Shown: positions 45,507-53,795 of the stretch, one piece after another
Numbering within the stretch: the stretch's first letter is position 1
Layout: every line of letters starts with the position of its first letter
Assembly (NCBI RefSeq): GCF_009906855.1
Contig: NZ_CP047650.1
Coordinates: forward strand, 1,302,001 to 1,366,000
Length of the DNA stretch: 64,000 bases
Origin: Xylophilus rhododendri
GTDB lineage: Bacteria > Pseudomonadota > Gammaproteobacteria > Burkholderiales > Burkholderiaceae_C
Direction of reading: 5' to 3'
Translations under genes and position numbers: made by a program
Notes under the pieces: generated by a model
What the model was told of the DNA's origin: nothing
Database searches by the model: none
The model's input: only the letters and a program-made list of their open reading frames with translations

Positions 45507-47945
45507 ATGACATCGCCTTTCCGCTTTCGGCCCGCCACGCTCGCCCTGGCCATCGCCGCCGTCTATCCGCTGGCCGGGCAGGCGCAGACCGCCGCCGGCG
45601 TCGTGCAGTTCAGCATCGGCGACGTGACCGTGCAACGGCAAGGCGCCACCCTGCCCCTGAAGAAGGGCGAGGCGGTGCAGAGCGGCGACCAGCTCGCCAC
45701 CGGCGCCGACGGCCGGCTGCAGATCCGCTTCAGCGACGGCGGCCTGGTCGCGCTGCAGCCCGCCACCCGCTTCGCCATCACCGAATACGCCGACCGGCAG
45801 GATCCGAAGCAGGACCGCTATCTGGTCAAGCTGATCCAGGGCGGCCTGCGCTCCATCACCGGCCTGATCGGCAAACGCAACCACGACAACTACCAGGTGG
45901 AGACGCCGGTGGCCCTGATCGGCATCCGCGGCTCGGCCTTCACCGCCTTCTACGACAGCAACGACCGCAACCTGAAGGTGGCGGGCGAGCAGGACGCGAT
46001 CGAGGTCTGCAACTCCGCCGGCTGCGTGGGCCTGAGCGTGGGCGAAAGCGCCCTGGTGCAGCCCGGCCGCGGAAACCAGCTGCCCAGCCGTACCGGCGAA
46101 CGCGCCAGCCTGCCGGTGGCCGCCCCCGTGCAGGCCGCGCAGGCCGTGGCCAACCAGAGCGACGATGCCGGCCGGACGGTGGTGCTGGCCCAGGCCGCGG
46201 CGGCGCGGGGCATGGCACCGCCGCCGGCACCCGCGCCGGGGACCACACCTTCGCCCGCGCCCGGCCCGGGCAACGGATCCGGGAGCACACCGACACCCGC
46301 GCCTTCGCCGACCGACGGAAGCGGGACAGCGCCGGCTCCGACGCCAACCCCGCCGGCCTCGCCAGCGCCTCCGTCAGCGCCGACCCCGGCGCCGCCAGCC
46401 TCACCCACGCCACCGCCGCCGCCACCGCCACCGCCGCCGCCACCGCCGCCGGCTCCAGGACCTGCCCCCGCACCGGTCTCCACGGCCAGCGGCCTGACCG
46501 TCACCGGCATCGCCACCAGCATCACCGGCACCGGCAGCGGCTATGCCACCCAGTCCCGGCAATGGCAGAACGCGGACGCCGGCTTCGATGCCAACGGCAA
46601 GCCGCAGCAGTTCAGCACGGCCTCCGCCACGGCCATACGCACCGGCACCCAGGGCGCGACGTCCTACCAGTCGGGATCGGTGCTGTTCGGCGACCTGCTG
46701 GTCCTGGGCAGCTGGGACGGCGCCAGCTGGACCTCCGGCGCCAGCAACAGCAACGACGCCCGCTTCGCCTACGTGGCCGGCATCCCCACCGCCCTGCTCG
46801 GCGCCCTGGCCGGCCAGCGCGGCAGCTATGTGATGGCGGCCGCCACGCCGGTCTACACCGACCGCAACCTGGCCGGCTCGGTCGACTCGGCCACCCTGAC
46901 GGTCGACTTCCTCGGCACCAGCAGCAGCCTGGGCCAGCTGTCGCTCGGCCTGACCCTGCCCCATGTGGCCGGCGCCAGCACCATCTCCAGCAGCTACACC
47001 GCCAGCGGCACGCTGGTGGGCAGCGGCGCCACGCTCTCGGGCGCCCTGTCGCTGTCCGGCGCCGACTGCGGCAGCGGCGCCGACCAGTGCGGCACCGGCT
47101 CGGCCCAGGGCTTCTTCTCCGGGCTGGGCGGCAGCAAGGTGGGCCTGAGTTTCCAGGGCAGCACCGCCAATGTCGGCGGCTTCGGCGGCGCCCTGGCGCT
47201 GGAGCAGGCCGGCCTGCGCGGGCTCACGCCCAGCCTCAGCGGCGACAGGGCGACGGCCTACGCCGCCACCTTCGCCTACATCGGCAACGCGGGCACCCCG
47301 GTCCAGCAGAACCTCACCAGCGACGGCGACAAGGTCGCGTTCTACGGCAGCGAACTCACCGACTTCAGCCCGCGCGGCAGCCAGCCCAACCTGAGAAAGA
47401 CCGGCACCCTCACCGCCAGCAGCGCAGGCGCCGGCGGCCTGGGCACGCCCGGCAGCGCCGACTTCATCGGCTGGGGCAGCTGGGAGGCCGGCACGGTCAG
47501 CGGTGTCTCCGGCCCGCCGGGTGTCACCAACGTGCACTACATCGTGGCCACACCCACGCCGGATCTCTCCATGCCGACCACGGGCACGGCGAGCTACAGC
47601 ATGGTCGGCGGCAGCGCGCCGGTCTCGTCCACCCTGGGTGCGGGCACGCTCAACGCGGCGTCGATGTCGGTGGACTTCACCGCCGCCACGCTGACCACAC
47701 GGCTGGACCTGAGTTTCGCCGGCGGCAGCTACAACGTCTCCGGCAACGGCCAGTTCCGCCAGCCGGGCCTGGCCGCGGCGGCCATCGTGCCGGCCGCGGC
47801 CTCGGGCACGGCGATACCGGCGGTGATCAACGGCGTCTTCAGCGGCGCCGCCGCGATGCGGGCGGGGCTGACCTATGCCGTCACCGGCAATGCCACGCTG
47901 GGTAATGTGAACGGAGCCGTGGTGTTCCAGAAGAGCGGGAACTGA
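45507..47945 (+). CDS. FecR-domain exoprotein with proline linker and repeated beta domains
   Basis: 812 residues. A signal peptide ends AGQAQ; a FecR domain (~30-190) includes GEAVQSGDQLATGADGRLQIRFSDG and ALIGIRGSAF. A low-complexity linker (~235-330) contains a polyproline run. Two related C-terminal beta domains follow: the first closes with FFSGLGGSKVGLSF...GGALALEQ (~535-560), the second with VFSGAAAMRAGLTY...GAVVFQKSGN (~778-812). Their FxG...GG ends resemble TbpB-like barrels of type XI clients. There is no lipobox, so it may be released. It follows the Slam-like gene by 2 bases. Confidence 0.75.
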   Translation: MTSPFRFRPATLALAIAAVYPLAGQAQTAAGVVQFSIGDVTVQRQGATLPLKKGEAVQSGDQLATGADGRLQIRFSDGGLVALQPATRFAITEYADRQDPKQDRYLVKLIQGGLRSITGLIGKRNHDNYQVETPVALIGIRGSAFTAFYDSNDRNLKVAGEQDAIEVCNSAGCVGLSVGESALVQPGRGNQLPSRTGERASLPVAAPVQAAQAVANQSDDAGRTVVLAQAAAARGMAPPPAPAPGTTPSPAPGPGNGSGSTPTPAPSPTDGSGTAPAPTPTPPASPAPPSAPTPAPPASPTPPPPPPPPPPPPPPAPGPAPAPVSTASGLTVTGIATSITGTGSGYATQSRQWQNADAGFDANGKPQQFSTASATAIRTGTQGATSYQSGSVLFGDLLVLGSWDGASWTSGASNSNDARFAYVAGIPTALLGALAGQRGSYVMAAATPVYTDRNLAGSVDSATLTVDFLGTSSSLGQLSLGLTLPHVAGASTISSSYTASGTLVGSGATLSGALSLSGADCGSGADQCGTGSAQGFFSGLGGSKVGLSFQGSTANVGGFGGALALEQAGLRGLTPSLSGDRATAYAATFAYIGNAGTPVQQNLTSDGDKVAFYGSELTDFSPRGSQPNLRKTGTLTASSAGAGGLGTPGSADFIGWGSWEAGTVSGVSGPPGVTNVHYIVATPTPDLSMPTTGTASYSMVGGSAPVSSTLGAGTLNAASMSVDFTAATLTTRLDLSFAGGSYNVSGNGQFRQPGLAAAAIVPAAASGTAIPAVINGVFSGAAAMRAGLTYAVTGNATLGNVNGAVVFQKSGN

Positions 47946-48042
47946 GGGTCGCCAAGGTCTGGACGGCCCACGACAATGCGCAGCGCGGCCCTGTCGCCAC
48001 CGGCCGGGCGGCCATCACCAGCCATCCAGAAAGGAGTCCCGT

Positions 48043-48522
48043 GTGACCAGCAAGAACACCATCTGCCTCTGGTACGACGGCAGTGCCCTCGAAGCCGCCG
48101 AGTTCTACGCCCGCACCTTCCCCGACAGCGCGGTGAAGGCCGTGCACCGCGCGCCCGGCGACTATCCCTCGGGCAAACAGGGCGACGTGCTCACCGTGGA
48201 ATTCACCGTCGCCGGCATCCCCTGCCTGGGCCTGAACGGCGGCCCGGCCTTCCGCCAGACCGAAGCCTTCTCCTTCCAGATCGCCACCGACGACCAGGAA
48301 GAGACCGACCGCCTGTGGAACGCCATCGTCGGCAACGGCGGCCAGGAGAGCGCCTGCGGCTGGTGCAAGGACCGCTGGGGCCTGTCCTGGCAGATCACGC
48401 CCCGGGCGCTGACCGCGGCCGTCACCGACCCCGACCGCGCCGCCGCCCAGCGGGCCTTCGCCGCGATGATGCACATGCAGAAGATCGACATCGCGGCCAT
48501 CGAAGCGGCCCGGCGCGGCTGA
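48043..48522 (+). CDS. VOC-family protein, PhnB-like
   Basis: 159 residues from a GTG with AAGGAG 7 bases upstream. The two beta-alpha-beta-beta-beta modules (ICLWYDGSALEAAEFYARTFPDS and ACGWCKDRWGLSWQITP) are typical of the PhnB/3-demethylubiquinone-type VOC group. Enzymatic role is unknown. It precedes the DUF4256 gene by 11 bases. Confidence 0.85.
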   Translation: MTSKNTICLWYDGSALEAAEFYARTFPDSAVKAVHRAPGDYPSGKQGDVLTVEFTVAGIPCLGLNGGPAFRQTEAFSFQIATDDQEETDRLWNAIVGNGGQESACGWCKDRWGLSWQITPRALTAAVTDPDRAAAQRAFAAMMHMQKIDIAAIEAARRG

Positions 48523-48533
48523 AGAGGCCCGGC

Positions 48534-49079
48534 ATGAGTTCCGCACCGCATGCAGCCCTGGTCCAGGCCCTCAGGCAGCGCTTCGAGCAGAACCCGCAAC
48601 GCCATCCCGGCCTGGCCTGGACCGCCGTCGCGGCCCGCCTGCAGGCCAGCCCGCAGAAGCTGGCGGCCCTGCAGGAGATGGAGAAATCCGGCGGCGAGCC
48701 CGACGTCGTCGGCGCGGCCGACGGCAACGGCGCCCTGCTTTTCTGCGACTGCGCCCCGGAAAGCCCGCTGGGCCGGCGCAGCCTCTGCTACGACGAAGCA
48801 GCCCTCAAGGCCCGCAAGGAAAACAAGCCCGCCGGCAGCGCCCTGGGCCTGGCCGAGGCCATGGGTGTGTCGCTGCTGAGCGAAGCGCAATACCGCGAGC
48901 TGCAGGCCTTCGGCGAATTCGACCTGAAGACCTCCAGCTGGGTGCTGGCGCCCGACGAGATCCGCGCCGTCGGCGGCGCCATCTTCTGCGACGGGCGCTA
49001 CGGCCGCGTCTTCACCTATCACAACGGACCGCAGTCCTACTACGCCTCGCGCGGCTTCCGAGCCGGCCTGCGGGTGTGA
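48534..49079 (+). CDS. DUF4256 protein
   Basis: 181 residues matching the DUF4256 pattern: LRQRFEQNPQRHPGLAW, MEKSGGEPDVVG, FCDCAPESPLGRRSLCYDEAAL and VFTYHNGPQSYYASRGFR. Cytoplasmic, function unknown. DUF4256 genes often sit beside VOC genes, as here. Confidence 0.85.
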   Translation: MSSAPHAALVQALRQRFEQNPQRHPGLAWTAVAARLQASPQKLAALQEMEKSGGEPDVVGAADGNGALLFCDCAPESPLGRRSLCYDEAALKARKENKPAGSALGLAEAMGVSLLSEAQYRELQAFGEFDLKTSSWVLAPDEIRAVGGAIFCDGRYGRVFTYHNGPQSYYASRGFRAGLRV

Positions 49080-49080
49080 A

Positions 49081-49779
49081 TCAGCAGGCGAAGCGGGCCC
49101 ACAGCCAGTAGAGGTGGTTGAGCGTCCAGCGCTGCTCCAGCCAGCGGATGCGGCACTGGATCTGCCTGGCGGCCTCGTCGAACAACTGCCGGGGCACCGG
49201 CCTTCCATGGATCAGGTAGCGCCAGGCCAGGCCCATGGCGAAGTCCATCTCGTCGCGCACGACGGAGGCAAACGGCTCGGACACCTGGCGCAGTTCGCGC
49301 TCCAGACGCACACCCGCGCGCCGCACGAAACGGCCGATGGCGTGGTAGCGCCGGTCGAACTCCTGGCCGCGCAGCGACTTGCGGCCGCCGAGTGCCTGCA
49401 GCGACTCCAGCCGGAGCCTGCGGGCGCGGCCGTCGATGGACGCCCTGCCCCGGCGGATGTCCCACAGCATCTGGCCGATCCTCGCCAGCGCCAGCTCGGC
49501 CTGCACCGGCCCCGGCCGGCGCGGCCGTGGATACCAGGCGCCGAACATGTCGCCCAGCCGGCCCAGCACGTTGCGGCGCTGGCGGTAGGCGTGGGCGATA
49601 TCGTCGTCGGGGATGGAGAAGGCGGAGTCGTCCCACATCGGCTCGTCGGTGTCGCCCGGGGAGAAGGACGGCACAGCGATGCCGCCGGTTTCCGCCCGCT
49701 TCACCGTGGAATTCGCGGAGTCGTTCCACAAAGGCGGCAGGCCGGCGGGCGGGATCGCCGGGGAGGAAGGCACGAGCAT
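49081..49779 (-). CDS. Unknown protein of 232 residues
   Basis: The N-terminal third is proline-rich and acidic (DEPMWDDSAFSIPDDDIAHAYR); the rest is basic and arginine-rich with Trp (WYPRPRRPG, RIRWLEQRWTLNHLYWLWARFAC). No signal peptide or known domain. It converges on the DUF4256 gene with a 1-base gap and shares orientation with the 96-residue gene upstream, about 100 bases away. I do not recognise the family. Confidence 0.6.
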   Translation of the reverse strand: MLVPSSPAIPPAGLPPLWNDSANSTVKRAETGGIAVPSFSPGDTDEPMWDDSAFSIPDDDIAHAYRQRRNVLGRLGDMFGAWYPRPRRPGPVQAELALARIGQMLWDIRRGRASIDGRARRLRLESLQALGGRKSLRGQEFDRRYHAIGRFVRRAGVRLERELRQVSEPFASVVRDEMDFAMGLAWRYLIHGRPVPRQLFDEAARQIQCRIRWLEQRWTLNHLYWLWARFAC

Positions 49780-49881
49780 GGCTACTTTTTTGGAGCTGAG
49801 CCTTCCATCCTTGATTCGGCGGCCGACGCTCCGGTGGCGGGCCGCGCGAAATATCGCCTTGCGCGCGAAGCGGCGGCGGCG

Positions 49882-50172
49882 TCAGGCCAGGCCGTCGTCG
49901 AGCCGGCGCAAACCCGACTCCGCCACCGAACCGACGCGGTCGACCAGCAGCTGCAGCACCCGGACGCGGGTGCGCAGGTCGCCGAAGTTCTCGCCTGCCA
50001 GGATGGGGTCGCAGGCGATGCCGGTCGCCGCGCGGGCGAGCGTGCCGACCTCTCGCAAGGTGTCGCGCGCCTGTTCCAGAATGGCCTGGCTGCTCGCAGG
50101 CCGCGGCGGCGCATCCCCGGGTCGATCGGTGGGGACAAGGGTTGTCGAAAGGGGTTTGCTGGTTTTCCTCAT
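49882..50172 (-). CDS. Unknown protein of 96 residues
   Basis: Begins MRKTSKPLSTTLVP with AGGAGG 5-6 bases upstream, a clear translation start. A short basic leader is followed by two amphipathic helices (SSQAILEQARDTLREVGTLARAA and TRVRVLQLLVDRVGSVAESGLRRLD). This helical layout is like small effector, phasin-like or regulatory proteins, but I cannot assign it. Confidence 0.6.
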   Translation of the reverse strand: MRKTSKPLSTTLVPTDRPGDAPPRPASSQAILEQARDTLREVGTLARAATGIACDPILAGENFGDLRTRVRVLQLLVDRVGSVAESGLRRLDDGLA

Positions 50173-50367
50173 GCTGGCCTCCTGCGTCGGACGCGACTGC
50201 GACAGATTCCGCCGCGCGGTCATGAGGGATGAAGGGCGGCAGCTCGGACGGGTTGGCGTACCGTGAACTTCCCACGGGAAAAACGGCAGGGCGTGAACCC
50301 TCCCGCCCGAGCCGCCAGAAAGCGAATCGAACGAAAAGGCCGCAGTTCCTGCGAACGCGGGTGAGCC

Positions 50368-50383
50368 CACGGCCTTGGCCGTG
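50368..50383. repeat. Perfect 16-bp palindrome beside the IS element
   Basis: CACGGCCTTGGCCGTG lies about 20 bases outside the left inverted repeat of the insertion sequence. It could be a transcription stop for the leftward genes or part of the insertion target. On the other side, GTCGCG-N7-CGCGAC at 51815-51833 lies about 16 bases outside. Confidence 0.4.
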
Positions 50384-50403
50384 AGAAGTTCAGCGGGACG
50401 TAC

Positions 50404-50415
50404 ATGGACGCCCCT
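50404..50415. repeat. IS left inverted repeat
   Basis: The 12-mer ATGGACGCCCCT is the exact reverse complement of 51787-51798. Confidence 0.85.
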
Positions 50416-50683
50416 TTGCCAAGCAAGTCAGTTGGTGGCGGCTCGATCAAGAAAAAGATTGCACCCGTACATCCGGACTTTGTGCAGCCTTTCGGACTGC
50501 GATCCCTGATGGGTTCTGCTGGTTGGTTCCCGATAGCCAATGTGCACTCGAAGTGCCTGTCCCGTAGCGGGTCTGACCAACCCCGGTCTTACCTGTCTTG
50601 CCATCACTGCCTGATTGCCCGAGCAATCGGTGGTCTAACTCCAGTTCGTCTTTGCCTGCGCAGAGTATTTGCGGCCTGCGCGT
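50416..50683 (-). ncRNA. Probable guide (bridge/seek) RNA region of the IS
   Basis: This 268-base noncoding stretch follows the transposase on its own strand. IS1111-type elements are known to encode their target-choosing guide RNA downstream of the transposase. Hairpin-capable pieces are visible, for example CCCGTAGCGGG near 50564 and GATTGCCCGAGCAATC near 50613. RNA boundaries cannot be set by eye. Confidence 0.4.
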
Positions 50684-51718
50684 TTATATCGCCGCCGCGC
50701 CAGCGCAGTACTGCGCCTCGTACGTTCGGCCCGTCGTCAGCAAGGCCCACACGATCCGCGCGTTCTTGTTGGCCAGCGCAACCGCCGCCACATTGGGCTT
50801 CTTGCGCTCGAGCAGGCCCTTGAGCCAGTCCGTCTGCTCGGCCGACTTCTGGCGCCGGCAGATCACCGCCCGCGCGCCGTGGATGAGCAAGGTCCGCAAA
50901 TACGCGTCGCCTCGCTTGCTGATGCCCAGCAGCGTCTGCTTGCCCCCGCTGGAGTGCTGGCGCGGCACCAGGCCCAGCCAGGCCGCCAGCTGCCGGCCGC
51001 TGGCGAAGCTCTTGGCGTCGGCGATGCTCGCCACCAGCGCCGTCGCCGTGATCGGGCCGATGCCCGGGATCGTCTCGAGCTGGCGGCAGGCCGGGCTCTG
51101 GCGATGCCACAGCCGGATGAGCGCTTCGGTCTCGTCGATCTGCCGCGTCAGCTCCTTCAGGTTCTGCAGCAGCCGCTCCATGAGCTGCCGGAACTGGCCC
51201 GTGAGCTCGTTGCTCGCGTCTTCGAGCAGCTCTGGCAAGTACTGCGCAACATGCCGGATGCCCTTGGGCATGATCAGTCCGAACTCCGCCATGAGACCGC
51301 GGATCTGGTTGCCCTGCGCGGTACGCGCCTTGACAAAGCCCTGGCGTACGCGGTGCAGCGCCAGCAGCGACTGCTGCTCGATGTCCTTGATCGGCACGAA
51401 GCGCATGTTCGGCCGGGCCACGGCTTCGCAGATCGCCTCGGCATCGGCCGCGTCGTTCTTGTTGGTCTTGACGTAGGGCTTGACGAACTGCGGCGCCATC
51501 AGCTTGACGGTATGGCCCAGGCTGGTGAGCTTGCGAGCCCAGTGGTGGGCACTGCCGCAAGCTTCCATGCCGATCAGGCAAGGCGGCAATTGCGCGAAGA
51601 ACTCGGCCATCTGCTCACGCCTGATCTGCTTGTTCCAGACCTTGCGGCCAGCCTCGTTGACCGCGTGCACCTGGAAGACATTCTTTGCCAGGTCGATGCC
51701 TACTGTCGTAATGTTCAT
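50684..51718 (-). CDS. IS110-family transposase
   Basis: 344 residues, full length. The N-terminal DEDD (RuvC-like) domain starts VGIDLAKNVFQ (Asp9) with MEACGSAHHWAR and KNDAADAEAI. The C-terminal Tnp20 domain has IPGIGPITATAL and PRQHSSGGKQTLLGISKRGD, which holds the catalytic serine. No frameshift or stop interrupts it, so the element may be active. Confidence 0.95.
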   Translation of the reverse strand: MNITTVGIDLAKNVFQVHAVNEAGRKVWNKQIRREQMAEFFAQLPPCLIGMEACGSAHHWARKLTSLGHTVKLMAPQFVKPYVKTNKNDAADAEAICEAVARPNMRFVPIKDIEQQSLLALHRVRQGFVKARTAQGNQIRGLMAEFGLIMPKGIRHVAQYLPELLEDASNELTGQFRQLMERLLQNLKELTRQIDETEALIRLWHRQSPACRQLETIPGIGPITATALVASIADAKSFASGRQLAAWLGLVPRQHSSGGKQTLLGISKRGDAYLRTLLIHGARAVICRRQKSAEQTDWLKGLLERKKPNVAAVALANKNARIVWALLTTGRTYEAQYCAGAAAI

Positions 51719-51738
51719 GGTGGACGCTCCTCTCGGTT

Positions 51739-51762
51739 AAGTGGAAAACAACGCTTCCACTT
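51739..51762. promoter_or_regulatory. Hairpin just before the transposase gene
   Basis: AAGTGGAA and TTCCACTT form a perfect 8-bp stem around eight bases, 20 bases before the transposase start. It could limit read-in translation from outside promoters, a common IS safeguard. A TGGACGCTCCT sequence similar to the inverted repeat lies at 51721-51731. Confidence 0.4.
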
Positions 51763-51786
51763 TGGCACTTCTGATGCCGTTTTGGG

Positions 51787-51798
51787 AGGGGCGTCCAT
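51787..51798. repeat. IS right inverted repeat
   Basis: AGGGGCGTCCAT is the exact reverse complement of the left repeat. Confidence 0.85.
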
Positions 51799-51861
51799 CC
51801 CATTGCCAATCCCAGTCGCGTTTTTTGCGCGACGGCTGACTTTAGCGCAGGTCAGCCGAGC

Positions 51862-53001
51862 TCAAGCCGCCAGCACCTCTCTCAAGGACACATCCTCCAG
51901 GGCATAGACGCCGCGCGCGGCGCGCCACACCAGCGACTTGTCCTGCAAGGCCTGAAGCGCCGCCTGCACGGCGGTCACATCGACCCGGGGCGCCGACTCG
52001 GCCGACTCTCCGGCGGCGCTCAGGGCCTCGCGGTATTTCTCCAGGGTTGCCGCCTCGAAGGGGCGGTACTGCGTGCCGCTGTCGGCCAGGACACGCAGGA
52101 CGGCCGTCTGCAGCGGCGTCAGTGCGTGCACGACCCGCAGGGTCTCGCAAGCGGCGGCATCGATCTGCTCCGCCACCGCGGCGGAGAACCTCTCCTGGAC
52201 GTCCGCGGGCTGGATCTGGAAATCGAAACGCAGGGAGTCGGCTGCCGCACCCAGCAGTTCGGGCCGCCATCCCGCCTTCTCGAACAAGGCCCAGACGGCC
52301 TCGGGCGCCAGCTCGGCAGACAGGCCCACGTGCTCGCAGAACCAGGCGACATAGTCCTTGTCCAGGTGCGGGAAGGCCACCAGCGGCGCGCCGTAGAAGG
52401 CCTGGTCCTTGCTGCTGCGCAGCATCGCCAGCTTGTCGCGGTTGGATCCCGTGCAGACCAGGCGCAGACCGTGGTGGGCGCTGCTGTTGAGTTCGTCGCG
52501 CGCGGCCTTCAGCGCGAAGAGGCTGTCCATGCCGGCCTGGCTGGTCAGGGCATGCTGGGCTTCGTCGATCACCAGCACCATGGGCTGCTTCACCTCGTCG
52601 GACAGCACCGCCAGCGCCTGGACCAGTGTCACGTCCTTGCCGATGCCGATGCGGTCCAGCGAGAACTCCAGTCCTGCCACCTTGCCGCCGCTGATGCCCA
52701 GACCCTTGGCGATCTTCTGCACCGCGTGGCCATGCCGGCCCATCTCCGTGCGGATGGCGACCGCGAGCAGCTCGCTCGGGTCCACATGCCGGTCCGCCCA
52801 CAGATCGACATAGATGACGACGGCGCCCTTGGCCTGCAGCGCCGGGCGCAGGTCCTCCCGCACGAAGGTGGACTTGCCGGTGCGCCTCGGCGCGGCCAGG
52901 AAAACGCCCGAGGGCGATGAAGATGTGGGCGACTGGTGCAGGATCTGCGCGGCCAGTTGGCTGGCCAGCCCGGGCCGCGGAAAGATGGGGGTGTCCGCCA
53001 T
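51862..53001 (-). CDS. Solitary AAA ATPase
   Basis: 379 residues. Walker A is APRRTGKST (37-45), Walker B VLVIDEAQHA (142-151), a sensor-like VCTGSNRDKL follows, and the C-terminal third looks like winged-helix DNA-binding domains (LTPLQTAVLRVLADSGTQYRPF, LQALQDKSLVWRAARGVYAL). It belongs to the AAA/STAND-like ATPases with a DExQ box. AAGGAG precedes the ATG by 7 bases. It stands alone between the IS and lolD, behind a distinctive AT-rich repeat promoter. Confidence 0.8.
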   Translation of the reverse strand: MADTPIFPRPGLASQLAAQILHQSPTSSSPSGVFLAAPRRTGKSTFVREDLRPALQAKGAVVIYVDLWADRHVDPSELLAVAIRTEMGRHGHAVQKIAKGLGISGGKVAGLEFSLDRIGIGKDVTLVQALAVLSDEVKQPMVLVIDEAQHALTSQAGMDSLFALKAARDELNSSAHHGLRLVCTGSNRDKLAMLRSSKDQAFYGAPLVAFPHLDKDYVAWFCEHVGLSAELAPEAVWALFEKAGWRPELLGAAADSLRFDFQIQPADVQERFSAAVAEQIDAAACETLRVVHALTPLQTAVLRVLADSGTQYRPFEAATLEKYREALSAAGESAESAPRVDVTAVQAALQALQDKSLVWRAARGVYALEDVSLREVLAA

Positions 53002-53024
53002 GGCACGCTCCTTTTACAGAGAAA

Positions 53025-53060
53025 TATAGTCGACTACAGTGGATTATAGTTTTCTACAGT
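53025..53060. repeat. Direct repeats in the promoter of the AAA ATPase gene
   Basis: TATAGTCGACTACAGT (53025-53040) and TATAGTTTTCTACAGT (53045-53060) match at 13 of 16 positions with a 20-base period; a partial third copy, CTCTACAG, follows. The first contains the palindrome TAGTCGACTA. The sequence is much richer in A/T than its surroundings and lies 24-59 bases before the ATPase start, as an operator would. Confidence 0.55.
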
Positions 53061-53087
53061 TCTCTACAGAAGCGCTCCCGAACGCCC

Positions 53088-53787
<700 letters not shown>

Positions 53788-53795
<8 letters not shown>

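Larger units (their letters stand above)
50404..51798 (-). mobile_element. Complete IS110-family insertion sequence, IS1111 type
   Basis: A full transposase gene is bracketed by perfect 12-bp inverted repeats: ATGGACGCCCCT at 50404-50415 and its complement at 51787-51798. Subterminal inverted repeats are a mark of the IS1111 branch, so the true tips are a few bases further out. About 270 bases are noncoding downstream of the transposase and about 70 upstream. No target duplication is expected in this family and none was seen. Confidence 0.88.

Noticed and set aside
46400..46465. Short repeated CCG/CCA units that could look like a repeat array
   Set aside because: They encode the polyproline linker of the FecR-domain protein; no spacers or palindromic repeats as in CRISPR.
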